NCBI RefSeq assembly: GCF_000701405.1
Contig: NZ_JNIV01000055.1
Location: 1-30,651 of the forward strand
Direction of reading: 5' to 3'
Length of the DNA stretch: 30,651 bases
Source: Deinococcus marmoris DSM 12784
GTDB taxonomy: Bacteria > Deinococcota > Deinococci > Deinococcales > Deinococcaceae
Within the stretch, counting starts at the first letter, position 1, and every line of letters starts with the position of its first letter. The notes beneath the pieces are model-generated. The model was not told where the DNA came from, did not search any database, and worked only from the letters and a program-made list of their open reading frames with translations. Shown piece by piece: positions 22,868 through 30,651 of the stretch. The position numbers and the translations under genes are program-made.

Positions 22868-23313
22868 GTCAGTCCCAGTCTCACCCGTATCGCCTCTTCC
22901 TCCGAGCTGCCGCCCACCATCACGCGCTCTACTTCGCCTGCCGGATTGGTCAGGACAAGTGTCGGAAACACGCGCACGCGGTAGGCCCGCCCGATCCTGC
23001 CGCCTGTATCCAGCAGCAGTTGTTCGCCGTAACCGTGTTCGGGCAATTCGCCGCGCCGGGCGTCAATGACCCGCAAATCCAGCCCGGAGGCCGAGGCCAG
23101 CCGCCCGATGAACATATCCAGTTTGTCGCAGCCCACGCAGCCCTCGGATTTGAAGTACAACAGCGTGCGGCGGGTCAGCTTCAGCGCGTGCGGGGGCTGT
23201 ACATTTGCGCCCGGCTTGACGGTGGAAGCGGAAAAGAGACGTTCAAGGAGAGAACCGACAAAGGGTGGAACCTTGAGCTTGATCTGCCTGGGGGTCTTCG
23301 CGGGCTGGGACAT
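22864..23313 (-). CDS. Thioredoxin-fold protein with CVGC motif
   Basis: The 149-aa protein has a thioredoxin-like core: LLYFKSEGCVGCDKLDMFI with C59-V-G-C62 and, later, VRVFPTLVLTNPAGEV with the cis-proline. The redox pair implies thiol-disulfide or reductase activity in the cytoplasm, since no signal peptide is seen. About 45 residues of basic N-terminal extension precede the fold. ATG 23313 has AAAGGAGA at 23318-23325 on the minus strand. It is divergent from mutS2; no partner can be named. Confidence 0.75.
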   Translation of the reverse strand: MSQPAKTPRQIKLKVPPFVGSLLERLFSASTVKPGANVQPPHALKLTRRTLLYFKSEGCVGCDKLDMFIGRLASASGLDLRVIDARRGELPEHGYGEQLLLDTGGRIGRAYRVRVFPTLVLTNPAGEVERVMVGGSSEEEAIRVRLGLT

Positions 23314-23428
23314 GCAATCTCCTTTGCGGTGATGGGCTGCTGCCCTTTACGTGAACGTTCCTGCAATGGTTCCCCGACGCTTCACCCCTGCCTAAGCCAC
23401 AAGGCGCACGATTTCTTGCCCCCGGCGT

Positions 23429-23437
23429 TGTTATGCT
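23429..23437 (+). promoter_or_regulatory. Extended -10 of mutS2
   Basis: TGTTATGCT reads as an extended -10 (TG-n-TATGCT). Transcription would begin near 23444, only a few bases before ATG 23448. This argues against the upstream in-frame ATG 23433, which would lie inside the promoter. No Shine-Dalgarno site exists for either ATG. Confidence 0.45.
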
Positions 23438-23447
23438 CAGCCTTGAA

Positions 23448-25748
23448 ATGCCGTTTGATGCCCGCGCCCTGACCGCCCTGGATTTTCCCCGTATTCGTGA
23501 CGCCCTCGCCGAACGCAGCAGCACCTCGCTGGGCGCAGAGCGGGCGCGCAGTCTCTCGCCCTCCAATGATCCGGGCCGCATTGCCCGCGAGCTGGACGAG
23601 GTGGAGGATGCCCTGTTCGGCGTCAGCCTGAGTCTGGGCGGCATTCAGGACATCCGCGAGTTGCACGCCCGCACCCAGGAAGGCCGGGTGCTGAGCGGCC
23701 AGGAACTGCTGACCTCGGCCTACTCCCTGGACGGCGCGATGACCGTCAAGCGAGCCATCAACGCCAATTCACGCGGCCCCCTGCGCGAGGTGGCCCTCGG
23801 CCTGGGCGAACACTCGGAGCTGATCCGGCGCGTGCTGGGCGCACTGGACCGCGAAGGCGGCGTGCGCGACGACGCCAGCCACCGCCTGCGCGATCTCCGC
23901 AAGCGCATTGAGCCGCTGCGTGGGCGCATCCGCGAGAAACTGGCCGCCACACTGGAAAAATGGGCTGACATCCTTCAGGAAAACATCGTCACCATTCGCC
24001 GAGACCGCTACGTGCTTCCGGTGCAGGCCAGCCGCGTGGGGCAGGTGCAGGGCATCATCGTGGACGCCTCCGCGACGGGGCAGACGTATTTTGTGGAACC
24101 GGCAGCCGTCACTCAGCTCAACAACGAGCTGACCCGCCTGATTCTGGATGAGGAAGCCGAGGTCCGTCGCATCCTGATTGAACTGTCCGGCCTGTTCGCC
24201 GCCGACGCCGACGTGCCGATGACCCTGACCACCATCGGCGAACTGGACCTGATCGCCTCCCGCGCCCGATTGGCCCGTGACTGGCGACTCAACCGTCCCG
24301 AAGCCGTCACAGACGGTACCTATGACCTGCGCGAGGCACGGCATCCCCTCATCGACAACCCCGTTCCCAACAACATTCAACTCGGCGACACCAAAGTCCT
24401 TCTCATCACCGGCCCCAACATGGGGGGCAAGACGGCGACCCTCAAAACGCTGGGGCTGGCCGTCCTGATGCATCAATGTGGGCTGTACGTGGCCGCCGCC
24501 AGCGCCAAGCTGCCCATTGTCAGTGACGTGCTGGTGGACATCGGTGACGAGCAGAGCATTGAGGCCAGCCTGAGTACCTTCGCCAGCCACCTCAAGCACC
24601 TGCGCTACGTGCTGCGCTTCGCGTCGCCGGACACGCTGGTCCTCGTGGATGAGCTGGGCAGCGGCACCGATCCCAACGAGGGCGCGGCCCTGTCGCAGAG
24701 CATTATTGAAACGTTGCTGGCGCAGGACGCACGCGGCATCGTGACCTCTCACCTGTCGCCGCTGAAGCTGTTTGCGCTGGAAACCCCGGGCCTCAAGAAC
24801 GCCAGCATGGGCTTTGATCTGGAGACGCTGGCCCCCACCTACGCCCTGCAAGTCGGGCAGCCGGGCCGCAGTTACGCGCTGGCGATTGCCCAGCGCATGG
24901 GCCTGCCGGAAGACGTGCTGGAGCGGGCTACCACGTTGCTGGGCGAGGACGCCGGGATCATGGAGCGCATGCTGGAAGGGCTGGAGCGTGAGCGTGCCGA
25001 GCTTGTTTCTCAACTGGACAGCACCGCCAGCGCCCGCCGCGAGGCCGAGGCCGAACTGGGCCGCGTGCGCCAGGAGCGTGAATCTCTGGATATGCGCCGC
25101 AATGAAATGCTGGCGGAAGCCTCGCAGAAGGCCGAATCCCTGTATGCCGACGCCGTCGAGCGCGTCCGCACCCTCCGCGCCCGTGCCCAGGAGGACAGCG
25201 CACGCCCCCGAGTGATGCAGGAACTGCGCGAACTGCGTGTGGCTGCCCAGAAATCCCGTCCGGCCCCCGTCGTGCGCGAGGAACGCGGCGATCCGATCCG
25301 GGTTGGCAATGTGGTGGACGTGCCTGCATACAACGCGGGCGGGCAGGTGCTGGAGCTGCGCGGCGACGATCTGGTGGTGCAACTGGGCGTCATGAAGGTG
25401 GGCGTCAAACGCCGTGACGTGCGCCTGCGACCCGAGGTCAAGACCAAGGCCCCCAAGAGCCGGGGCCTGCGCTCGGGCTTTGCGGGCACCACGCCCAGCA
25501 ACTTCGCCTCCGAACTGCAACTGCGCGGGCTGGGCGTGGAGGAAGCCGTCGAAGAGTTGCGAACGGCGATTCTGGAAGCCTCTGCCCTCAAGGAAACGCC
25601 GCTGCGGGTGGTCCACGGCAAGGGTCAGGGCGTGCTGCGCCGCCTGCTGCGCGAGTACCTCAAGAACGACAAGAAGGTGGAGTCCTACCACGACGCCGAA
25701 CCCAACCAGGGTGGGCACGGCGTGACAGTGGTGAACGTCAAGGTCTGA
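23448..25748 (+). CDS. mutS2: Endonuclease MutS2
   Basis: MutS2 is a DNA-branch-binding ATPase/nuclease linked to suppression of recombination or to ribosome rescue, depending on species. The 766-aa product has a MutS-type core and clamp, Walker [16 protein letters not shown] at 322, Walker [19 protein letters not shown] near 397, a long charged coiled coil (about 500-590), and a C-terminal Smr domain from about 688 ([13 protein letters not shown], then [18 protein letters not shown]). The start at ATG 23448 is chosen from the promoter position; ATG 23433 adds five residues. It is divergent from the thioredoxin-fold gene. Confidence 0.95.
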   Translation: MPFDARALTALDFPRIRDALAERSSTSLGAERARSLSPSNDPGRIARELDEVEDALFGVSLSLGGIQDIRELHARTQEGRVLSGQELLTSAYSLDGAMTVKRAINANSRGPLREVALGLGEHSELIRRVLGALDREGGVRDDASHRLRDLRKRIEPLRGRIREKLAATLEKWADILQENIVTIRRDRYVLPVQASRVGQVQGIIVDASATGQTYFVEPAAVTQLNNELTRLILDEEAEVRRILIELSGLFAADADVPMTLTTIGELDLIASRARLARDWRLNRPEAVTDGTYDLREARHPLIDNPVPNNIQLGDTKVLLITGPNMGGKTATLKTLGLAVLMHQCGLYVAAASAKLPIVSDVLVDIGDEQSIEASLSTFASHLKHLRYVLRFASPDTLVLVDELGSGTDPNEGAALSQSIIETLLAQDARGIVTSHLSPLKLFALETPGLKNASMGFDLETLAPTYALQVGQPGRSYALAIAQRMGLPEDVLERATTLLGEDAGIMERMLEGLERERAELVSQLDSTASARREAEAELGRVRQERESLDMRRNEMLAEASQKAESLYADAVERVRTLRARAQEDSARPRVMQELRELRVAAQKSRPAPVVREERGDPIRVGNVVDVPAYNAGGQVLELRGDDLVVQLGVMKVGVKRRDVRLRPEVKTKAPKSRGLRSGFAGTTPSNFASELQLRGLGVEEAVEELRTAILEASALKETPLRVVHGKGQGVLRRLLREYLKNDKKVESYHDAEPNQGGHGVTVVNVKV

Positions 25749-25751
25749 ATG

Positions 25752-25775
25752 GGGGAGGCTGGTTTTCCCCTTCTC
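25752..25775 (+). terminator. Weak terminator-like hairpin after mutS2
   Basis: GGGGA (25752-25756) pairs with TCCCC (25766-25770) around a nine-base loop, followed by TTCTCC. The stem is short and the T-run poor, so termination here is tentative. Confidence 0.35.
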
Positions 25776-25887
25776 CATCTGTGCGGAATAGGTCCAGCCC
25801 TCTGCGGAGGAATGCCGCCAGGAGGGTGGGGAAGAGGAGGTCACCGGGCGCGTCGAAAACCCATACACACTGCCCTCTCCGGCGTGC

Positions 25888-25893
25888 TACCTT
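25888..25893 (+). promoter_or_regulatory. Candidate -10 box of the MFS gene
   Basis: TACCTT (TAnnnT) would start transcription near 25900. Seven bases after it begins GTG ATG GCC CCG TGA (25901-25915), a tiny frame, and the MFS ATG follows at 25923 without a ribosome site. No clear -35 is visible. Confidence 0.3.
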
Positions 25894-25922
25894 CTGCGCC
25901 GTGATGGCCCCGTGACCCTTTC

Positions 25923-27065
25923 ATGACCGCGCAGAGTTCCCCTGTTCCGCCCCCGCTGACCATGACCCTGCTGGCGGCAGGCACGGCGGCGTTTTTCACG
26001 CTGGGCGTTCTTCAGGCCATGTATGGACCGGCCTTCACGCTGTTTCAGGACCGCTTCGGCATCTCGACGGCAGGCGTGGGCATTATCGCCAGCGCGCATT
26101 TCGTGGGGTCCGCGCTGGCCCCGCCGCTGGTGGGCATCCTGCTGATCCGCCTCAGCCTGCGCCGGGTGGTGGTGGCTGCCCTGCTGACGCTGGCGCTGGG
26201 CGTCACGCTGGTGGCGCTGGCCCCCACCTGGCCGCTGGCGATTGCCGGGGCGCTGCTGGGCGGCTTTGGCCTGGGCGGCGTCAGTGGGGGTCTGAACGCG
26301 GCCTACGCCAGCATCGGCACGCGGGCGGTCAATCTGGTCAACGCGGTGTTCGGGCTGGGCAGCATCCTGTCGCCGCTGCTGGTGGCCGGGGCGGGGGGCA
26401 ACCTTGCCGTCCCCTTTCTGATCGTGGCCGCGCTGTGCGGCCTGACCCTGTTGAGCGCGCGGGTCTGGGGTTTTCCGGCCATGCGCGAGCAGCCCCTGCC
26501 CGATGCGCCGGGCCGGGCTGGGGTGCAGGTGGCCTTTTTTCTGGTGCTGCTGGCATGTTACGTGGGCCTGGAGGTGGGCTTCGGTGCGTGGGCGGGCCGT
26601 CACCTGCAAAGCCTGGGCTACGCGTCGTTTGCCGTGATCGTGGCCGGGTACTGGGGCGGCATGACCGTGGCCCGCATTCTGACCGGCATCTTCGGTGCGC
26701 GGGTGCGCCCGGAGCGGCTGGTGTTGGCCTGTGCGGTTCTCACGGTGCTGTGTGGGCTGGCCGCCACGCAGGCTGCACTGGCCCCCGCCGCCTACGTCCT
26801 GGCCGGGCTGGCGCTGGGGCCAGTGTTCGGCACCACGCTGGTGTGGACCACCCGCAGCCTGCCCGCCCGCCTGGTGCCGTTTCTGCTGACCTCCGGCAGC
26901 GTGGGCGGCATCGTGGCCCCCTTCCTGCTGGGCGTGCTGGCGGCGCGTTCTGGCCCTGACGTGATCCCGCTGGCCCTCGCGGCGCTGGCCGCCACGCTGG
27001 TGGTGGTGGTCTGGGGCACCTTGCGTGTCACGCGTCCGGCAGCGGCTCCCGTTTCCGCTGCATAA
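25923..27065 (+). CDS. Major facilitator superfamily transporter
   Basis: The 380-aa protein is strongly hydrophobic with 11-12 predicted membrane helices in two halves. Near the start is [20 protein letters not shown], and [18 protein letters not shown] carries the short basic loop after helix 2-3 typical of the superfamily. Gly-rich helices include [20 protein letters not shown], resembling the FucP/sugar-type branch. The substrate is not predictable. ATG 25923 lacks a Shine-Dalgarno site; the in-frame alternative ATG codon (MTLL) is 13 codons later. Confidence 0.85.
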   Translation: MTAQSSPVPPPLTMTLLAAGTAAFFTLGVLQAMYGPAFTLFQDRFGISTAGVGIIASAHFVGSALAPPLVGILLIRLSLRRVVVAALLTLALGVTLVALAPTWPLAIAGALLGGFGLGGVSGGLNAAYASIGTRAVNLVNAVFGLGSILSPLLVAGAGGNLAVPFLIVAALCGLTLLSARVWGFPAMREQPLPDAPGRAGVQVAFFLVLLACYVGLEVGFGAWAGRHLQSLGYASFAVIVAGYWGGMTVARILTGIFGARVRPERLVLACAVLTVLCGLAATQAALAPAAYVLAGLALGPVFGTTLVWTTRSLPARLVPFLLTSGSVGGIVAPFLLGVLAARSGPDVIPLALAALAATLVVVVWGTLRVTRPAAAPVSAA

Positions 27066-27096
27066 TGTTCCTGATCTTCCAGAAAATTCATCTCGA

Positions 27097-27125
27097 TTGC
27101 CACAGGTCAGGGCATATGGCACAAT
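27097..27125 (+). promoter_or_regulatory. Promoter of the Gre-factor gene
   Basis: TTGCCA (27097-27102) and CACAAT (27120-27125) are spaced by exactly 17 bases and match the housekeeping consensus at five and four positions. Transcription would start near 27132, giving a leader of about 80 nt before the leader ORF. Confidence 0.55.
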
Positions 27126-27212
27126 GCGCGCTACTTCCCACAGGTAGAACCCACCCCTAGACAGAACACCTGCCCCGCCGGTCCAGGCCAGCGGCGTAAC
27201 GGAGGCTTCACA

Positions 27213-27278
27213 ATGATCCAGGCATCCAAGACCCAGGCAACAGAAACCCAGGCAAGCAAGACCCAGGCAACCAAATGA
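27213..27278 (+). CDS. 21-codon repeat-built leader ORF overlapping the Gre-factor start
   Basis: ATG 27213 has a strong ribosome site, AACGGAGG at about 27198-27205. It encodes 21 residues made of QA(S/T)(K/E)T repeats, ending at TGA 27276-27278. The stop overlaps ATG 27275 of the Gre-factor gene as ATGA. The Gre gene has no comparable ribosome site of its own, so its translation probably depends on ribosomes finishing here. Alternatively, the ORF was once the N-terminus of the Gre protein, split off by a 2-nt insertion. Confidence 0.45.
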   Translation: MIQASKTQATETQASKTQATK

Positions 27279-27292
27279 CTCAGGCAACCAAG
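27219..27292 (+). repeat. 15-nt tandem repeat at the Gre-factor start
   Basis: Five imperfect units begin with CAGGCA at 27219, 27234, 27249, 27264 and 27281. The first three spacings are 15 nt and the fourth is 17 nt, because two extra bases create the ATG of the downstream gene. The typical unit is CAGGCANNNAAGACC, coding Gln-Ala-x-Lys-Thr. Length changes by slippage are plausible. Confidence 0.8.
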
Positions 27293-27763
27293 ACCGTCAG
27301 ACTGACCCGCGAAGGCTATGAACGGCTGCAACGCGCCCTGGATCAGGAGCAGGCCCGCCTGGCCGAGGCCACCCGCATCCTGCAAGAGCAGATGGAAACC
27401 AGCGCCGACAGCGAGGACACTGGCCTGGAAGACGCCAAGCGCGAGAAGATGAACATCGAGGCGCGCATCGACGAGCTGGAAGACACGCTGAGTCAGGCCA
27501 CCGTCATTGAGGACCACGAGAACGCTGGGCGTGTGGAACTGGGGGCCATCGTGGTCCTGAACAACGAGACCAGCAAGAAGGAAACCAAGGTGATGGTGGT
27601 CAGCGCCCCAGAGGCCGCCGTGACCGGGGGCAGCCTGCCCCGCGTCAGCGAGGACAGCCCGGTGGGCAAGGAACTGATGGGCCGCAAGAAGGGCGAGGCG
27701 TTCGTGGTCAATCTGGACAACGGCAAGCAGATGAAATACAAGGTCAAGAGCATCGAGTACTGA
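27275..27763 (+). CDS. Gre-family transcription factor, Gfh1-like
   Basis: The 162-aa protein has the Gre architecture: an N-terminal coiled coil ([15 protein letters not shown]...) and a C-terminal FKBP-like domain ([18 protein letters not shown]). At the coiled-coil tip it reads [18 protein letters not shown], with acidic D45, E47 and D48, unlike the GDLSENAEY tip of GreA. As I recall, Thermus Gfh1, an inhibitor that binds the RNA polymerase secondary channel, has SSDDYDDSGLEAAK here, much closer to this protein. I therefore favour a Gfh1-type anti-Gre factor over a cleavage factor. ATG 27275 overlaps the leader ORF. It has its own promoter and is followed by a strong hairpin. Confidence 0.8.
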   Translation: MTQATKTVRLTREGYERLQRALDQEQARLAEATRILQEQMETSADSEDTGLEDAKREKMNIEARIDELEDTLSQATVIEDHENAGRVELGAIVVLNNETSKKETKVMVVSAPEAAVTGGSLPRVSEDSPVGKELMGRKKGEAFVVNLDNGKQMKYKVKSIEY

Positions 27764-27772
27764 GGGCAAGGC

Positions 27773-27812
27773 CAGAGGGCAGATGGCGCACGATTAAGCC
27801 ATCTGCCCTCTG
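27773..27812. terminator. 15-bp perfect hairpin between convergent genes
   Basis: 27773-27787 and 27798-27812 are perfectly complementary (arm CAGAGGGCAGATGGC) around a ten-base loop. There is no T-run on either strand, but position between the Gre-factor gene and the convergent hydrolase gene supports a bidirectional terminator. Confidence 0.6.
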
Positions 27813-27822
27813 TCATTCATCG

Positions 27823-28569
27823 TCAGCTCTCCGCCATCCCCGCCGCCACCCGATCCAGTTGCCCATTTGCATCCTCGCCTACGACGCCGCCGTGGTAGGT
27901 CAAGACGGTCTGCACGTCCAGTGCGGCCATGCTGCCCACCGACTGGCCTGCCGCAGCCATGTCCGGCGTCACCTGCGCTCTGGGCGGGTGAAGCTGTCCG
28001 CCGTCTGAAACCAGCGCGTCCCCGGTGATCAGCGTTTTCGTGCGTTCCAGATACAGGCTCAGGTGGCCGGGGGTGTGGCCCGGCGTCATGACCACGCGCA
28101 CGCCCCCGGCCAGCGGCAGCACCTCGCCCCCTTGCAAGGCGCGGTCAACCTTGACAGCCACGCGCGGCAGGCTCAGGCGGGCGCGCATCTGAGGCGGCGT
28201 TTCGGGATCGGCCAGCATTTCCGCGACTGTCTCCTGCGGCGGCATTTTCTGGGGCCATTCCTCGCCCTGAATAAAGGGGGTCTCGCGTGCCGAGGCCCAG
28301 ACCTGCGCGCCGCTGGCCTTGACGACGGCTTCCAGGCTGCCGATGTGGTCCAGATCGTGGTGGGTGATGATGATCTGTCTGATGTCCTTGAGCGTTACCC
28401 CGACCTCAGCCAGCGCCGTCTCAATCGCGCCCTCCATGCCGGGCATCCCGGTGTCTACCAGGGTATGCCCGGCCTGAGAATCCAGAATGACGGCGGCGTT
28501 CAGAATGCTGGGGCCAGTGCCGAAGTCGGCGGTCAGTTCCAGAATGAGCAGGTCATCGTTTAATTTCAT
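27823..28569 (-). CDS. Metallo-beta-lactamase-fold hydrolase
   Basis: The 248-aa protein has the MBL-fold metal motifs: [11 protein letters not shown] (H70, D72, D74, H75, with Asp in place of the usual second His), the [13 protein letters not shown]is, LITGDALVS and a final TYHGG. The Asp variant is seen in YflN-like and glyoxalase II-like branches, as I recall. A small-molecule ester, lactone or thioester substrate is likely. ATG 28569 (MKLNDD) is chosen because the upstream extension to 28632 does not look like the family and an AATACT box ends six bases before 28569; no ribosome site is present. It is divergent from lysS. Confidence 0.85.
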   Translation of the reverse strand: MKLNDDLLILELTADFGTGPSILNAAVILDSQAGHTLVDTGMPGMEGAIETALAEVGVTLKDIRQIIITHHDLDHIGSLEAVVKASGAQVWASARETPFIQGEEWPQKMPPQETVAEMLADPETPPQMRARLSLPRVAVKVDRALQGGEVLPLAGGVRVVMTPGHTPGHLSLYLERTKTLITGDALVSDGGQLHPPRAQVTPDMAAAGQSVGSMAALDVQTVLTYHGGVVGEDANGQLDRVAAGMAES

Positions 28570-28575
28570 GGGCGG

Positions 28576-28581
28576 AGTATT
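28576..28581 (-). promoter_or_regulatory. -10 box of the MBL-fold gene, leaderless type
   Basis: On the minus strand AATACT ends six bases before the ATG, so the mRNA would begin at or next to the start codon. No clear -35 was found. Confidence 0.4.
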
Positions 28582-28645
28582 GGCCCACGTCTGGGACTGG
28601 AGATGAATGCGGGACCACAAACTCTGTTCCATCTACAGCGCCGTT

Positions 28646-28651
28646 TATACT
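28646..28651 (+). promoter_or_regulatory. -10 box of lysS, leaderless type
   Basis: TATACT is a near-perfect -10 and ends exactly seven bases before the lysS ATG (28659). Transcription would begin on the A of the ATG. There is no Shine-Dalgarno site, which supports a leaderless lysS mRNA. The -35 region is poor. Confidence 0.6.
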
Positions 28652-28658
28652 CGCCCGT

Positions 28659-30218
<1,560 letters not shown>

Positions 30219-30232
30219 ATCCTGTTGACTGG

Positions 30233-30268
30233 GGCCAGTCCGGGTGTGTACCTGGGCTGGCCTTTCTC
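30233..30268 (+). terminator. Rho-independent terminator of lysS
   Basis: GGCCAGTCC (30233-30241) pairs with GGGCTGGCC (30254-30262), nine pairs including one G-U, with a small inner GGT/ACC stem. TTTCTC follows. It lies 15 nt after the lysS stop. Confidence 0.75.
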
Positions 30269-30369
30269 ATGCACTGAACTTTCCTTCCTTCTCCAGTTCG
30301 GTGCCTGAATTTCTCTCACGGCGGTGAAGAAGAAGCCGGGTGCATCCCGCTGAAATGGGATGATGGTGC

Positions 30370-30573
30370 ATGGCAACAGAACGGGAAATGCTGAGTCAGG
30401 TCATGGAACGTCATCTGGATCAGCTTTTAGAAGAGTCTGAGGGGCAGCTCAGCGTTGCTGAGCTGGAACAGACCCTACTCCGCCAGCAGAGTCCACTCAT
30501 GCGAGAACTGTTTCAGACCCTCATTGACCTGCGCCAGAAGCAGGATTTTTCCCCCTCAGAGCAAACCGACTGA
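30370..30573 (+). CDS. N-terminal part of a transposase-like gene, apparent frameshift
   Basis: The 67-codon frame (MATEREMLSQVMERHLDQLL...) is helical and ends at TGA 30571-30573. A second frame, shifted by +1, continues to the window edge with PPQSKPTDPEWRKDGRTTLL and IHGCWGAVNVPAQ, which reads as its direct continuation if one base is removed from the T5C5 run at 30546-30555. The pattern of a helical start, then a basic segment and a short beta-like RTTLL-x-GxV stretch, recalls ISKra4- or ISLre2-type transposases, but this is a weak match and the gene leaves the window. CATCCC/GGGATG (30343-30348, 30357-30362) form a hairpin just before the start. Confidence 0.45.
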   Translation: MATEREMLSQVMERHLDQLLEESEGQLSVAELEQTLLRQQSPLMRELFQTLIDLRQKQDFSPSEQTD

Positions 30574-30651
30574 CCCGGAGTGGCGCAAGGATGGACGCAC
30601 GACGCTGCTGATTCACGGCTGTTGGGGAGCCGTGAATGTTCCCGCCCAGAC

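Noticed and set aside
23769..25868. Long antisense open frame (699 codons) opposite mutS2
   Set aside because: High GC makes long antisense frames common; its composition is His/Gln/Ala-rich without recognisable domains, and mutS2 has complete motifs on the other strand.
28570..28632. 21-codon N-terminal extension of the MBL-fold protein
   Set aside because: It lies over the promoter of the gene, has no ribosome site and is not typical of the family.

Overview
The window is a high-GC bacterial chromosome segment that fits the genus Deinococcus. Several proteins resemble what I recall of the Deinococcus-Thermus versions: the NuoG insertion and its extra Fe-S cluster cysteines, the unusual NuoM loop, and a Gfh1-type Gre factor. 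A number of start codons also lie 6-7 nt behind a TAnnnT -10 box, the leaderless-mRNA layout known in Deinococcus. No rRNA, tRNA or CRISPR array was seen.

Layout. (1) 1-554: the 3' end of a transposase frame, then the leader of the nuo operon with a 10-bp inverted repeat. (2) 555-16414: a complete 14-gene complex I (NADH:quinone oxidoreductase) operon in canonical order nuoA-B-C-D-E-F-G-H-I-J-K-L-M-N, with C and D unfused. An AT-rich unknown gene sits between nuoD and nuoE and is frameshifted at a C9 tract. Most junctions overlap or nearly so, but four gaps (A/B, F/G, H/I, I/J) hold degenerate 7- or 8-nt tandem repeats, several in converging inverted orientation. A hairpin terminator follows nuoN. 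(3) 16545-22133: an oxidoreductase group. It holds a gluconate 2-dehydrogenase subunit 3-like small subunit, a GMC flavoprotein, a Gfo/Idh-type NAD(P) oxidoreductase, an alpha/beta hydrolase and a Rieske-FAD reductase; the last three are tightly coupled. (4) 22375-23313, minus strand: a DIP1984-type coiled-coil protein and a thioredoxin-fold protein, divergent from (5) mutS2, an MFS transporter and a Gfh1-like Gre factor. The Gre factor is preceded by a repeat-built 21-codon leader ORF that overlaps its start. (6) A metallo-beta-lactamase-fold hydrolase (minus) divergent from lysS. (7) After the lysS terminator, the 5' part of a second transposase-like gene runs off the window with an apparent frameshift.

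Complex I couples NADH oxidation to quinone reduction and proton export. The GMC/small-subunit/Gfo-Idh group suggests sugar or glycoside oxidation with an undefined electron acceptor. The most interesting points are the frameshifted insert in the nuo operon, the heptamer/octamer arrays, and short leader ORFs that overlap the next gene's start by four bases (upstream of the small subunit and of the Gre factor). I do not see a clearly new multi-gene system such as a defence island.
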